The notes: a model not told the origin generated them from the sequence alone. Shown: positions 18,685-27,408, numbered from the stretch's first letter. The stretch is DNA of 64,000 nucleotides from Rhizobium lentis (GCF_017352135.1 NZ_CP071454.1:3373001-3437000); one strand, 5' to 3'. Numbers and translations are program-made.

Positions 18685-20568
18685 CTATCCTGCCATCGCC
18701 TCTTCGTATTCGGAAGACAGCATCAGCCACTCCTCCTCGGCGGCGGCGAGTTTTGCGGCGGCCTCGCCACGCTGTTTTGCCTTTTCGGCGGCTTTGGCGG
18801 GCGTCTTCTCATAGAGAACAGGATCCGCAAGTTCCACATCAAGGGTCTGAATCTGTTTCTCCAGCTTCGCCGTCAAGGATTCGATTTCGTTGATCTTTTT
18901 CTTCAGCGGCGTCAGCGAGGCGCGCCTTTCCGCATTGAGCTTGCGCTGGTCGGCCTTCGATGTCGTCTCCTCGGCACCCTGCGGTTTCTCGTCTTTCTTC
19001 CGGCCGGAACTGACGATCAGGTCGCGGTATTCGTCCATGTCGCCTTCGAAGGTGGTGACGGTGCCGCCGCTGACGAGCCAGAGGCGGTCGACCGTCGCCT
19101 CGATCAGGTGGCGGTCGTGCGAGATCAGGATGACGGCGCCGTCATAGTCGTTCAGCGCCTCGATCAGCGCCCGCCGGCTGTCGATATCGAGGTGGTTGGT
19201 CGGTTCGTCGAGGATCAGCAGGTTCGGTGCATGAAAGGCGGCAAGCCCCATCAGCAGACGGGCCTTCTCGCCGCCGGAAAGGTCCTTGGCCGCCGTCGCC
19301 ATCTTCTCGGTCGCCAGCCCCATCTGCGCGACGCGGGCGCGCACCTTGGCCTCTGCTTCGGCGGGCATCAGCCGGCGCACATGCTCCACCGCCGATTGCT
19401 CGGGGATGAGGTCGTCGAGCTGATGCTGGGCGAAGAAGCCGATCTTGAGGCCCGGCGCGAGCTTCACTTCGCCACTCTCGGGCGCCAGTCGCCCCGAGAT
19501 GAATTTGGCAAAGGTCGACTTGCCGTTGCCGTTCGAGCCGAGCAGGGCGATGCGATCGTCATTGTCGATGCGCAGGTTGAGGTTTTTCAGGATCGGCTTG
19601 CCGGGTTCGTAGCCGACGGCGCCGTTCTGGATCGCCACGATCGGTGAGGCCGGCTGCTTCTCGGGCTCGGGAAAGCTGATTGGCTGAACGTGGTCTTCGA
19701 TCACGGCGGCGACCGTTCCCATGCGCTCGAGCGCCTTGACGCGCGATTGCGCCTGCCGGGCCTTGGAGGCCTTGGCCTTGAAGCGGTCGATGAAGCTCTG
19801 CAGATGTTTGCGAGCCGCCTCGTTCTTGGCCTTGGCCTTCGTCTGCAGCTCGTCGGCTTCCGCCTTCTGCCGCTCGAACTGGTCGTAATTGCCGCGGTAG
19901 AAAGTGAGCTTCTTCTGGTCGAGATGCACGATGGAGTTGACCGCGTTGTTCAGGAGGTCGCGATCGTGGCTGATGATGATGACCGTGTGTGGATAGCGGC
20001 GGATATAATCCTCCAGCCACATCGTGCCTTCCAGGTCGAGATAGTTGGTCGGCTCGTCGAGCAGAAGCAGGTCCGGCTCGGCAAACAGCACGGCGGCGAG
20101 CGCCACGCGCATGCGCCATCCGCCGGAAAAGGAGGAGGCGGGGCGGGCTTGAGCCGCCTGGTCGAAGCCGAGGCCGGCGAGAATGCTCGCGGCGCGCGCC
20201 TCGGCCGAATGCGCGTCGATATCGACGAGGCGCATCTGGATTTCGGCGATGCGGTGCGGATCGTTTGCCGTATCGGCTTCGGCAAGCAGCGCCGCGCGTT
20301 CCTTGTCGGCGGCGAGCACGATCTCGATCAACGAGTCCTCGGTCCCCGGCGCTTCCTGTGCCACCTGGCCGATGCGCGCGCCCTTCGGGATCGATACCGA
20401 TCCGGTCTCCGCGCTGAGATCGCCTGTTATGACGCGAAAAAGCGTCGACTTGCCCGCGCCGTTGCGCCCGACGAGCCCCGCCTTCGTGCCCGAAGGCAGC
20501 GACACGCTGGCATTGTCGAGAAGCAGGCGTCCGGCGATGCGGGCGGAAATATCGGTGATCGTGATCAT
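18685..20568 (-). CDS. ABC-F family ATPase
   Basis: Soluble protein with two ABC ATPase domains in tandem, 627 aa. First domain: Walker A GLVGRNGAGKSTLFR and signature SFSGGWRMRVALA. Second domain: Walker A LGSNGNGKSTFAK and signature LSGGEKARLLMG. The Lys/Ala-rich interdomain linker (about 230-290) and a C-terminal coiled coil rich in Lys/Glu (about 530-625) are family traits. ABC-F proteins bind the ribosomal E site and ease stalled or initiating ribosomes; this resembles the YheS/Uup branch. There is no membrane segment. A protective antibiotic-resistance role is less likely for a chromosomal proteobacterial member. Confidence 0.92.
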   Translation of the reverse strand: MITITDISARIAGRLLLDNASVSLPSGTKAGLVGRNGAGKSTLFRVITGDLSAETGSVSIPKGARIGQVAQEAPGTEDSLIEIVLAADKERAALLAEADTANDPHRIAEIQMRLVDIDAHSAEARAASILAGLGFDQAAQARPASSFSGGWRMRVALAAVLFAEPDLLLLDEPTNYLDLEGTMWLEDYIRRYPHTVIIISHDRDLLNNAVNSIVHLDQKKLTFYRGNYDQFERQKAEADELQTKAKAKNEAARKHLQSFIDRFKAKASKARQAQSRVKALERMGTVAAVIEDHVQPISFPEPEKQPASPIVAIQNGAVGYEPGKPILKNLNLRIDNDDRIALLGSNGNGKSTFAKFISGRLAPESGEVKLAPGLKIGFFAQHQLDDLIPEQSAVEHVRRLMPAEAEAKVRARVAQMGLATEKMATAAKDLSGGEKARLLMGLAAFHAPNLLILDEPTNHLDIDSRRALIEALNDYDGAVILISHDRHLIEATVDRLWLVSGGTVTTFEGDMDEYRDLIVSSGRKKDEKPQGAEETTSKADQRKLNAERRASLTPLKKKINEIESLTAKLEKQIQTLDVELADPVLYEKTPAKAAEKAKQRGEAAAKLAAAEEEWLMLSSEYEEAMAG

Positions 20569-20642
20569 GGTCGGCGTTTTGGCCGAAAGCGCGGATCAAG
20601 GCAAGAGTGATCCACCGAGACAGGTGTGCATGTCTTGTGGCC

Positions 20643-21686
20643 TCAACGCCCGAATGCCTGCACCGGCTGACGCCGGTTCGACTGGGCGGCAAAAAGTGCC
20701 ACGCGGGCGTTGGCCTGAAGCTGTCCCGCAGTCGTCGCATCGGCGCTCAGCGCCACGCCGATCGAGATGGTCAGTCTGCCCGGATCGGCCTTGTCGGACG
20801 TCGCGAAGACGAGATTGTCTTCGACCGAGGTTCGCAGGCGCTCGGCAATCGCCATTGCATCCTGCATGCCGACATTGGAAAACAGGAAACCGAATTCATG
20901 GGCCTCGGTGCGGGCGACGAAGTCGTTCTTCTTGATGGATTTGCTGAAGAGGCCGGCGAGCTTCTTCAGCAGTTTGTTGCCGGCCTGCGTGCCGTATCTC
21001 TCGTTGAGATCGGTGAAATTGTCGATATCGACCATGATCAGCGCACTGCCGGCCGCACCTCCTTCGCGCTCGTAGAGCTCTGATATCACGCGGTTGAACG
21101 CGATGCGGTTTGCGAGCCCCGTGATCTTGTCGGCCACGGCGGCCGATTGCATCGCCGAAATGCCGCGCTCCAACACTTCCAGCGCCTTGATGTCTTCCTG
21201 AAGCCTGGCGCCGATGTCCATCTCCGCCGACAGCACCGCCGTCAGCGAGGCTGAGAGGTAGTCGATCTCGCCGATGAAGGCGACAAGGCTCTGGTCCTCA
21301 TGTCCGGACACGGATTTCAGGATCGTGCCGCAGGCGCGCGCAAATGCATCTTTGTGCCTGAGGCCTTCGGCAAGCCGCTCCGCAATCTCGCGCAGCATCC
21401 GGCTCGCCTCGTTCCGCGAGGTTTCGCCGGCCAGTCCGCAATGGCCGACGAGGCGGTATTTCAGCCCGAGTTCGTCGAGCATCGCCTGTTGCGGCTGAGG
21501 TCCAAGTGCGGCGATATCCTGAGCAAGGCCCGGATTGAGCCCGATGATCGCCTCGTGGAAGAGTTCGTAATTGCGCGGCAGCGCGGCGACGTTCAATCGC
21601 GCCATATGCTGGGCGATCCTCTGAATGTCGGCCATCGGCGCCGAGCGCGCGGCCTCGCGCGGCACCAGTGCGTTTCCATTCTGCAT
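20643..21686 (-). CDS. GGDEF-domain protein with degenerate active site
   Basis: A 347-aa protein with an uncharacterised N-terminal helical region (about 1-180) and a C-terminal GGDEF fold. The substrate-binding part is recognisable (LIMVDIDNFTDLNERYGTQAGNKLLKKLA), but the GGDEF loop reads EAHEF (261-265, in VARTEAHEFGFLF). Two of the catalytic glycines/acidic residues are thus lost, and diguanylate cyclase activity is doubtful. It could act as a GTP sensor or a partner protein. The ATG at 21686 has GAGGG upstream; a GTG at 21719 with GGAAGG close upstream is an equally possible start, adding 11 residues. No transmembrane segment is seen. Confidence 0.82.
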   Translation of the reverse strand: MQNGNALVPREAARSAPMADIQRIAQHMARLNVAALPRNYELFHEAIIGLNPGLAQDIAALGPQPQQAMLDELGLKYRLVGHCGLAGETSRNEASRMLREIAERLAEGLRHKDAFARACGTILKSVSGHEDQSLVAFIGEIDYLSASLTAVLSAEMDIGARLQEDIKALEVLERGISAMQSAAVADKITGLANRIAFNRVISELYEREGGAAGSALIMVDIDNFTDLNERYGTQAGNKLLKKLAGLFSKSIKKNDFVARTEAHEFGFLFSNVGMQDAMAIAERLRTSVEDNLVFATSDKADPGRLTISIGVALSADATTAGQLQANARVALFAAQSNRRQPVQAFGR

Positions 21687-21833
21687 GATGATCCCTCGCG
21701 GCCCGGCCTTTTCACTCACCTTCCGCTATGCGCGCAAGTTTTTAAAAGAGGCTGAATTTGCAAAAGGGATGCGCCGGATTGGCGACGGAAACCGGCAAAG
21801 GCGGTTAATTCAGTCTTGATGGAGGCTGCTGCC

Positions 21834-22343
21834 TCACATCCACTCGCGGCCTTCGGTGCGTAGGAAGTAAAGAAGGTCCAGCTGAAGGCTCGGTTTGCCG
21901 AGTGCCGTCAGCGTCATATGGCATTGGCCGCGATGATGGGTCTGGTGGTTGAAAAAATGCGCGAGTGCCGGTGCCAACGGCTGGGTAATCTCGGTCGGCT
22001 GTACAACCGTGACATAGGTGAAGTTGGCTGCAAGCGCCGCCTCATCAAGCCGGTCCGTCCAGGCAGTGATCCGCTGGTCCTCGGCCTTGCGGGCTGCGGC
22101 CAGCGCATCCAGTTCGTCAAAGAGGATGGCATCGAGTGTCGTCGGCGCTTCGCCGGTGCCGGTAAAGCGCTTCATCCATATGCGGTCGGCGACGAGCAGA
22201 TGATTGAGCGTGCGATGAAGCGAACCGAAGAAGGCGCCGCGATCGCTGCGGAATTCCGCATCGCTGAGTTCGGCGGCGGCCGCATAGACCTGGGCATTGG
22301 CCCAGCGGTTGTAGGCGGCGAACATTCTGTAATGTCGAAGCAT
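21834..22343 (-). CDS. DinB family protein
   Basis: DinB/YfiT-like four-helix-bundle protein, 169 aa. The metal ligands of the fold are visible: H48 in LNHLLVADRIW and H133/H137 in FFNHQTHHRGQ. The start is MLRHYRMFAAYNRWANAQVY, typical of the family. Members include thiol-dependent transferases (bacillithiol or mycothiol S-transferases) and damage-induced proteins; the substrate here is unknown. GGGGGAC precedes the ATG. A single gene, divergent from the GST downstream in the plus direction. Confidence 0.88.
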   Translation of the reverse strand: MLRHYRMFAAYNRWANAQVYAAAAELSDAEFRSDRGAFFGSLHRTLNHLLVADRIWMKRFTGTGEAPTTLDAILFDELDALAAARKAEDQRITAWTDRLDEAALAANFTYVTVVQPTEITQPLAPALAHFFNHQTHHRGQCHMTLTALGKPSLQLDLLYFLRTEGREWM

Positions 22344-22481
22344 CTGGTCCCCCCTGGTCGTCGCAGCAGTCTAGCCCGGTTTGCCTGCAAATCGCAGTGA
22401 TGCGCCCATGAAATTTCCTGATTTGATCGCAGACGCTTTCTGTCGTCGAATGGATGGAGCCGTGATTTCGAAAGGACTGTT

Positions 22482-23171
22482 ATGACGAGAGCCCTCTATT
22501 CCCTCTGCGGCGCCGACGAACGGCGCTTCTTTTCGCCCCATTGCTGGAAGGCGGTGATGGCGCTGGCGCATAAGGGACTCGATTTCGAGGAAATCCCGAC
22601 GACCTACGCCCGCATCCGCGAGATCGGCGGCGGCGTGTCCTCGACCGTGCCGGTGCTCGACGACAACGGCCGGCTGGTCTCGGACAGTTTCGACATCGCC
22701 CTTTATCTGGAAGAGACTTATCCCGAGCGTCCGTCGCTGTTCGGCGGCGAAGGCGGCAAGGCGCTGTCGCGCATGGTGGAAGGCTATTCGCAGATGATCA
22801 TCCATCCGGCGATTATGCGCATCGCCCTTCTCGATATCCATGCCATCCTCGACGAGGGCGATAAGGCCTATTTTCGGCAAAGCCGCGAGGTCAGGCTCGG
22901 TAAACCGCTGGAAGTGTTTGCCGCCGACAGCGAGGCGGAGAAGGCTGCCTTCGGCACCAAGCTGGAGCCGCTCCGGCATATGCTGAAGTTCCAGCCCTTC
23001 ATCGGCGGCCAGGGGCCGCTCTTTGCCGACTATATCGTGTTCGGCGCGCTGCAATGGCTGCGAGTCTCCGCCGGTCTCGCCATGCTGGCCGCCGACGATC
23101 CTGTCATCGCCTGGTTCGAACGCTGCCTCGATCTCCACGAAAGCCGCGGCCGGACTGTGACAGCGGCGTGA
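22482..23171 (+). CDS. Glutathione S-transferase family protein
   Basis: A 229-aa GST. The N-terminal thioredoxin-like domain ends in STVPVLDDNGRLVSDSFDIALYLEETYP, where the VPVL cis-proline and the (E/D)S glutathione contact are replaced by DS. An all-helical C-terminal domain follows. The N-terminal SLCGADERRFFSPHCWKAVMALAHKGL has Ser/Cys candidates for the catalytic residue. AAGGA lies ahead of the ATG. It is upstream of ndk, in the same direction, with 81 bases between. Substrate unknown. Confidence 0.87.
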   Translation: MTRALYSLCGADERRFFSPHCWKAVMALAHKGLDFEEIPTTYARIREIGGGVSSTVPVLDDNGRLVSDSFDIALYLEETYPERPSLFGGEGGKALSRMVEGYSQMIIHPAIMRIALLDIHAILDEGDKAYFRQSREVRLGKPLEVFAADSEAEKAAFGTKLEPLRHMLKFQPFIGGQGPLFADYIVFGALQWLRVSAGLAMLAADDPVIAWFERCLDLHESRGRTVTAA

Positions 23172-23252
23172 AATTGCCGCCGGCCTCTTGTTTTCGGGCG
23201 TTGGGGCGGGTAAAGACCGCCCACTTTTCCCGAGAAAACAGAGGATTTGACT

Positions 23253-23675
<423 letters not shown>

Positions 23676-23720
23676 AGCCAAGCTTCGGCATTGGCTTGCA
23701 ATGCTTTGAATTGACTCTCG

Positions 23721-23745
23721 AAAGCCGGGGCATGCTCCGGCTTTT
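23721..23745. terminator. Rho-independent terminator after ndk
   Basis: Stem AAAGCCGG/CCGGCTTT with an 8-base loop followed by TT. It lies between convergent ndk and the lipoprotein gene and may serve both. Confidence 0.75.
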
Positions 23746-23762
23746 CCTATTGTGCGCTTTTT

Positions 23763-24263
23763 CTATGCCGGGCATTTATCGGTGTTCGAGAAATCGACGC
23801 TGCCGTCGGGCTTGAAGACCTCGGGGTTCTTTTCGTAGAGCGCGCCGACGACGAGCGGTTTGCTCGGCAGCACAGTCTGGTCGAGGTCGGAGCGGAACTC
23901 AATCTTCAATTCCTGCAGCACCTTGCCGTCCTTGTCGACCAGCCGGACATTCACCGTATAGGGGCGGTCCTTGCGCACGCAGTGCAGGTTTTGGCTCTGC
24001 AGCGCGATCTTGTCGTCGATCGGATAGATCTTCTGGTTCAGCACCAGCGGGGCGCCGCCTTGCGGGTTTTCGAACTCGGCTATGATCGCAGAGCCGTCGG
24101 GGATTGGCCCCGTCTTCTTCAGCGTCAGCAAATAGGTGGCGCTCGCTACCCTATAGTTGAAGACGAAGAGGTGGCCGGTGACCTCGACCAGGTTTTCGGC
24201 CTGCCGCTGGCAGGCGGCAAGCAGAAGGCTCGTTGCAGCCGCTGCGATCAGATGTTTCCTCAT
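23763..24263 (-). CDS. Putative lipoprotein of unknown function
   Basis: A 166-aa exported protein. The signal is followed by a lipobox LLAAC, with the lipidated cysteine at residue 18. The mature part has no recognised domain; it reads as a small beta-rich periplasmic protein (HLFVFNYRVASATYLLTLKK, then YTVNVRLVDKDGKVLQELK) with two further cysteines (HCVRK and DKCPA), possibly forming a disulfide. The ATG at 24263 overlaps the stop of the CGNR regulator (ATGA), so the two are likely translated together. The longer frame upstream is in the regulator gene and is not used. Confidence 0.75.
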   Translation of the reverse strand: MRKHLIAAAATSLLLAACQRQAENLVEVTGHLFVFNYRVASATYLLTLKKTGPIPDGSAIIAEFENPQGGAPLVLNQKIYPIDDKIALQSQNLHCVRKDRPYTVNVRLVDKDGKVLQELKIEFRSDLDQTVLPSKPLVVGALYEKNPEVFKPDGSVDFSNTDKCPA

Positions 24264-24805
24264 GGCGCCTCCTCCTTCTTGCGGCGATAGTGTCGGTTCG
24301 CCTTGGCGCGGTTGCCGCAGACCGCCATGTCGCACCAGGCCCGGCTCCTGTTCTTGCTGCGGTCGATGAACAGCCAGCCGCAATTGCCGCAGATCTTCAT
24401 GCGCTCCGGATCGGGCATGGCGATCAGCCTGAGCACCGAATGGGCGGTCGCCGCGGCCACGTTGCCGGGTCTTGCTTCGCGCAACGTTTTAGCCAGCGCT
24501 GCCAGCAACGCGGCCAATAATTGGTCGTCGCCGCCATCCAGTATACGCTTGCGGAAGTAGCGGTCGATCGCTTCCCGCAGCGCGATGAAATCGGCCTCGT
24601 CGCCTACAGCCACCGGCGCGATCTCGCCGAACAGGGCGCGTTCGGCGCAGAATTGCGCGGCGGCGCGCGGAAAGCTCTGCATCTGCTCCTGACTGGCGAA
24701 GCGGTCGATGCGCCGCGCCGCGTCGTGGCGCAGAACGATGCTGTTGGCGACATCGAGCGCCAGTGCGCCACCCGCAAAGCGGTGAGGGGTCCAGGAAAAG
24801 CTCAT
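24260..24805 (-). CDS. CGNR zinc-finger / ABATE-domain transcriptional regulator
   Basis: A 181-aa protein with the stress-regulator layout of an ABATE-like N-terminal domain (LALDVANSIV...) and a C-terminal CGNR zinc finger. Cysteines C139, C142, C158 and C163 sit in CGNCGWLFID...CDMAVCGNRAKANRH, the exact CGNR pattern. The finger should bind DNA, and the N-terminal part may bind a small ligand. The ATG at 24805 is used rather than a TTG two codons upstream. A long inverted repeat lies 5 bases upstream and probably is its own operator. It is followed by, and coupled to, the lipoprotein gene, and is divergent from the LivH-like permease. Confidence 0.88.
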   Translation of the reverse strand: MSFSWTPHRFAGGALALDVANSIVLRHDAARRIDRFASQEQMQSFPRAAAQFCAERALFGEIAPVAVGDEADFIALREAIDRYFRKRILDGGDDQLLAALLAALAKTLREARPGNVAAATAHSVLRLIAMPDPERMKICGNCGWLFIDRSKNRSRAWCDMAVCGNRAKANRHYRRKKEEAP

Positions 24806-24809
24806 CGTC

Positions 24810-24849
24810 AAATTATAACTGGTGAAATAGGTTTTACCAGTTATAATTT
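24810..24849. promoter_or_regulatory. Perfect inverted repeat in CGNR/permease divergent promoter region
   Basis: AATTATAACTGGT at 24811-24823 is repeated exactly inverted at 24836-24848; one more pair closes the outside (24810/24849), and three AAA/TTT pairs continue inward after one mismatch. It lies between the divergent CGNR regulator and the permease, partly over the ribosome binding region of the regulator. A regulator operator is the likely meaning. Confidence 0.75.
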
Positions 24850-24870
24850 ATCGACGCGGAGTCTCGGGGA

Positions 24871-25767
24871 ATGGCCTATCTTCTGCAGCAACTGGCGAAT
24901 GCGGTTCCACTTGCCGCCCTCTATGCCGCGCTCGCCTTCGGTTATGCGGTCGCCTTCGGCGTGACCAAGCGGGCCGACATCACCTATGGGGCGATCTTCG
25001 CATTCTCAGGCCAGATCCTGCTGCTCTTCACCGAGCTCGCCTATGTCAGGTTCTGGCTGGTGCTGCCGGCCGCCCTTGCCATCGGCGCTTGCGCGGCCAT
25101 CGTCTATTCACTGGCGGCGGGCCTCTGGATCGGTCGCTCGATCATGCTGCCGCTTGCTTGCAAATCGCCGAACACCGTCATCGTTGCCGCTCTCGGCATC
25201 ATGATCGTGCTCATGGAGACCGCCCGGCTTGCTGCCGATACACGCGCCATCTGGCTGCCGCCGTTCCTGAACGATGTCGTCGTCTTCTGGAGCGACGGCC
25301 CGTTCAAAGTGACGCTGACCTATATCCAGCTGATCGACACTGCGCTGATGTGCGCCATCGTCGCGATCGGGACGCTGATCCTCAGGCGCACAGCCTGGGG
25401 CAGGTTCTGGCGGGCCGTCACCGACGATCCTCTGGCCGCCGAGCTTTGCGGCACCAGCGCCAGTCGCGTCTTTCTCGTCGCTTATACAGCCGCCGCCCTC
25501 GTCGCCACGCTCTGTGGCATCCTTGCGACCTTCTATTACGGCTCGATGGATTTCGGCGCCGGCCTGATGTTCGGGCTGAAGGTGCTGCTGATCGCAGCCG
25601 TCGGCGGCTATTCCGATCCGCTGCGCTCGGCGGGCGGTGCCGCCGGCCTTGCCCTCGTCGAAACCCTGTGGGGTGCCTATGGACCCTTCGTCTGGCGGGA
25701 TCTCGTCATCTTCTCACTGCTCGTCCTGCTCCTAGTCATGAGCCGCAGGGAGCGCGTCGTCCTTTAG
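24871..25767 (+). CDS. Orphan branched-chain amino acid ABC transporter permease (LivH-like)
   Basis: Inner membrane permease of the LivH type, 298 aa with about eight hydrophobic segments. The family region GRFWRAVTDDPLAAELCGTSASRVFLVAY matches the LivH cytoplasmic EAA-like loop, in which R-A-V-x-D-x-x-x-A-x-x-x-G is conserved. It is complete in length, yet there is no LivM, ATPase (LivF/LivG) or binding protein beside it. It must work with partners encoded elsewhere or have another role. A likely operator for the divergent CGNR regulator lies just upstream, so the two should be co-regulated. Confidence 0.82.
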   Translation: MAYLLQQLANAVPLAALYAALAFGYAVAFGVTKRADITYGAIFAFSGQILLLFTELAYVRFWLVLPAALAIGACAAIVYSLAAGLWIGRSIMLPLACKSPNTVIVAALGIMIVLMETARLAADTRAIWLPPFLNDVVVFWSDGPFKVTLTYIQLIDTALMCAIVAIGTLILRRTAWGRFWRAVTDDPLAAELCGTSASRVFLVAYTAAALVATLCGILATFYYGSMDFGAGLMFGLKVLLIAAVGGYSDPLRSAGGAAGLALVETLWGAYGPFVWRDLVIFSLLVLLLVMSRRERVVL

Positions 25768-25811
25768 AATGGAGCATAAGAAAACCGCTTACACTCTGCA
25801 TCATGCTCTGA

Positions 25812-26273
25812 TCATTTCCACTTGTCGCGCGCGGCATCGTCGGCGTCTTTCGCCGCGACCCAATCCCCGGCGGAACCATCTGTGCCATGTTCCTTCTTCC
25901 AGAAGGGAGCGGCGGTCTTCAGGAAATCCATGACGAAATTGGCGCCGTCGAACGCCGCCTGCCGGTGCGGCGCGGCGGCGACGACGAGTACGATATTCCC
26001 GCCGGGGGCGATCTTGCCGTAGCGGTGGATGGCGGTCAGCCCGAGGAGCCCGAAACGCGTAATGGCGAGTTCACCGATGCGGGTCATCTCGGCTTCGGCC
26101 ATGCCGGGATAATGCTCGAGTTCGAGCGCCGCCAGCGTGCCGCCTTCATCGCGGCAGAGGCCGGAGAAGGTCACGACGGCGCCGATGCCGGCTTTGCCCT
26201 TGGAGAGGAGATCGATCTCGGTCTGGAGGTCGAAGTCTTCGTGCTGGACGCGGATGGTGGGGGTGGTGGTCAC
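25812..26273 (-). CDS. moaE: Molybdopterin synthase catalytic subunit MoaE
   Basis: Large subunit of molybdopterin synthase, which adds two sulfurs from MoaD thiocarboxylate to precursor Z. The product is 153 aa. Family signs are GAVVTFSGLCRDEGG, LELEHYPGMAEAEM, the catalytic region HRYGKIAPGGNIVLVVAAAPHR and AAPFWKKEHG (Lys and basic residues of the active site). It starts at a GTG with GGAGG 8 bases upstream (MTTTPTIRVQ). It is separated from moaD, in the same direction, by a repeat element of about 240 bases, where in many genomes the two are adjacent. Confidence 0.94.
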   Translation of the reverse strand: MTTTPTIRVQHEDFDLQTEIDLLSKGKAGIGAVVTFSGLCRDEGGTLAALELEHYPGMAEAEMTRIGELAITRFGLLGLTAIHRYGKIAPGGNIVLVVAAAPHRQAAFDGANFVMDFLKTAAPFWKKEHGTDGSAGDWVAAKDADDAARDKWK

Positions 26274-26320
26274 TTTACAGACCTCCGTCGATTTGGAAGG
26301 TCATCGCTAACCCGGTCTTC

Positions 26321-26454
26321 CTCATTCCTGTGCTTGTCACAGGAATCCAGCCACCGCGCGTCCGCGCGGTGAATGACTCTTTCCTCCGACGATTGCTTCT
26401 TTCGCGCCCAAGGACTTGGGCGCACTGGATTCCTGTGACAAGCACAGGAATGAG
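26321..26454. repeat. Palindromic intergenic repeat element (RIME-like)
   Basis: A 30-bp arm at 26321-26350 is exactly inverted at 26425-26454. Two smaller palindromes lie inside: ACCGCGCG-TC-CGCGCGGT (26352-26369) and CGCCCAA-GGAC-TTGGGCG (26405-26422). Such mosaic palindromes are common between rhizobial genes. Open frames across it on both strands are by-products of the repeat. Confidence 0.85.
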
Positions 26455-26517
26455 GGAGAGAAAGGAAGACGCAGTCTCAGCCATCGTCAGTTTTCCCAAG
26501 CCCAAGCGGACCAGGTC

Positions 26518-26772
26518 TCACCCCCCCGTCATCGGCGGAAAAATCCCGATCTCCCGCGCCCCTGCGATCGGCTCATCATGCTCCACATGCTCCATGTTGA
26601 GAGCCACGCGGATCACCTCGGGATATTGAAGTGCGGCTTCATATTCCTCGCCCAGCGTCTTCAAATGATTCAGAAGATCGGCCACGGTGACGACGGAAGA
26701 GGGGAGGTCGATCTCCTCCTCACCCTTGCCGATGCGCTCACGCACCCAGGCGAAATAGACAAGCCGCGTCAT
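26518..26772 (-). CDS. moaD: Molybdopterin synthase sulfur carrier subunit MoaD
   Basis: Small ubiquitin-like subunit of molybdopterin synthase; its C-terminal glycine is thiocarboxylated and donates sulfur. The product is 84 aa and ends FPPMTGG with the essential Gly-Gly at 83-84. The beta-grasp start TRLVYFAWVRERIGKGEEEI is typical. The ATG overlaps the TGA of pgsA (ATGA), so it is likely translated with pgsA. The moaE gene lies 245 bases downstream beyond the palindromic repeat. Confidence 0.95.
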   Translation of the reverse strand: MTRLVYFAWVRERIGKGEEEIDLPSSVVTVADLLNHLKTLGEEYEAALQYPEVIRVALNMEHVEHDEPIAGAREIGIFPPMTGG

Positions 26773-27359
26773 TCCTCGTCATCCACGATATGTTTCAGCC
26801 CGGCACGGAAATAGTCGTAGCCGGTATAGATGGTCAGCAGTGCTGCGATCCACAAGAGCGCAATGCCCGTCTGCGTCGTATAGGGGAAAATCTCGTCGCC
26901 GGCAGGTCCCGCGAGCAGGAAGGCGATGGCGACGAGCTGCAGCGTCGTCTTCCATTTGGCGATCCGCGTCACCGGCACGCTGACCTTGAGTGCCGCCAGA
27001 TATTCGCGCAGCCCGGAAACCAGGATTTCGCGGCAGAGAATGGTGATCGCCGCCCAGATCGACCAGCCGGCGATGGTCTGATCGGCCGCAACCAGGAGCA
27101 GGATCGAAGCGACCAGCAGCTTGTCGGCGATCGGGTCGAGCATCCGGCCGATATTCGATGTCTGGTTCCAGATGCGCGCGAGATAGCCGTCGAGGAAATC
27201 GGTAATCGAGGCGATGATGAAGATCCACAGCGCCACCCAGCGCGCAGTATTGCTGATCGACAGCCTGCCCTCGATGAAGAAGCAGAGAACGATCAGCGGC
27301 ACGGCGAGGATGCGGCCGTAAGTCAGAAGGTTGGGAAGGCTGTACGCACGCGATGCCAT
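26769..27359 (-). CDS. pgsA: CDP-diacylglycerol-glycerol-3-phosphate 3-phosphatidyltransferase
   Basis: Membrane enzyme that makes phosphatidylglycerophosphate, the committed step to phosphatidylglycerol and cardiolipin. The product is 196 aa. The CDP-alcohol phosphotransferase motif is complete: D57-G-x2-A61-R62-x8-G71-x3-D75-x3-D79 (DGYLARIWNQTSNIGRMLDP and onward). Several membrane helices follow. It starts MASRAYSLPNLLTYGRILAV and overlaps moaD. It lies after uvrC with about 165 bases between, a common alphaproteobacterial order uvrC-pgsA-moaD-moaE. Confidence 0.96.
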   Translation of the reverse strand: MASRAYSLPNLLTYGRILAVPLIVLCFFIEGRLSISNTARWVALWIFIIASITDFLDGYLARIWNQTSNIGRMLDPIADKLLVASILLLVAADQTIAGWSIWAAITILCREILVSGLREYLAALKVSVPVTRIAKWKTTLQLVAIAFLLAGPAGDEIFPYTTQTGIALLWIAALLTIYTGYDYFRAGLKHIVDDEE

Positions 27360-27408
27360 GGGATCGTTTCTCTGAATTGATGCGCCGCTACAGCGCCGCG
27401 CGTCTTTA

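Noticed and set aside
26330..26629. Small open frames across the palindromic repeat
   Set aside because: They encode the repeat itself (TGIQ / IPVTSTG-type peptides); no start signals or function expected.
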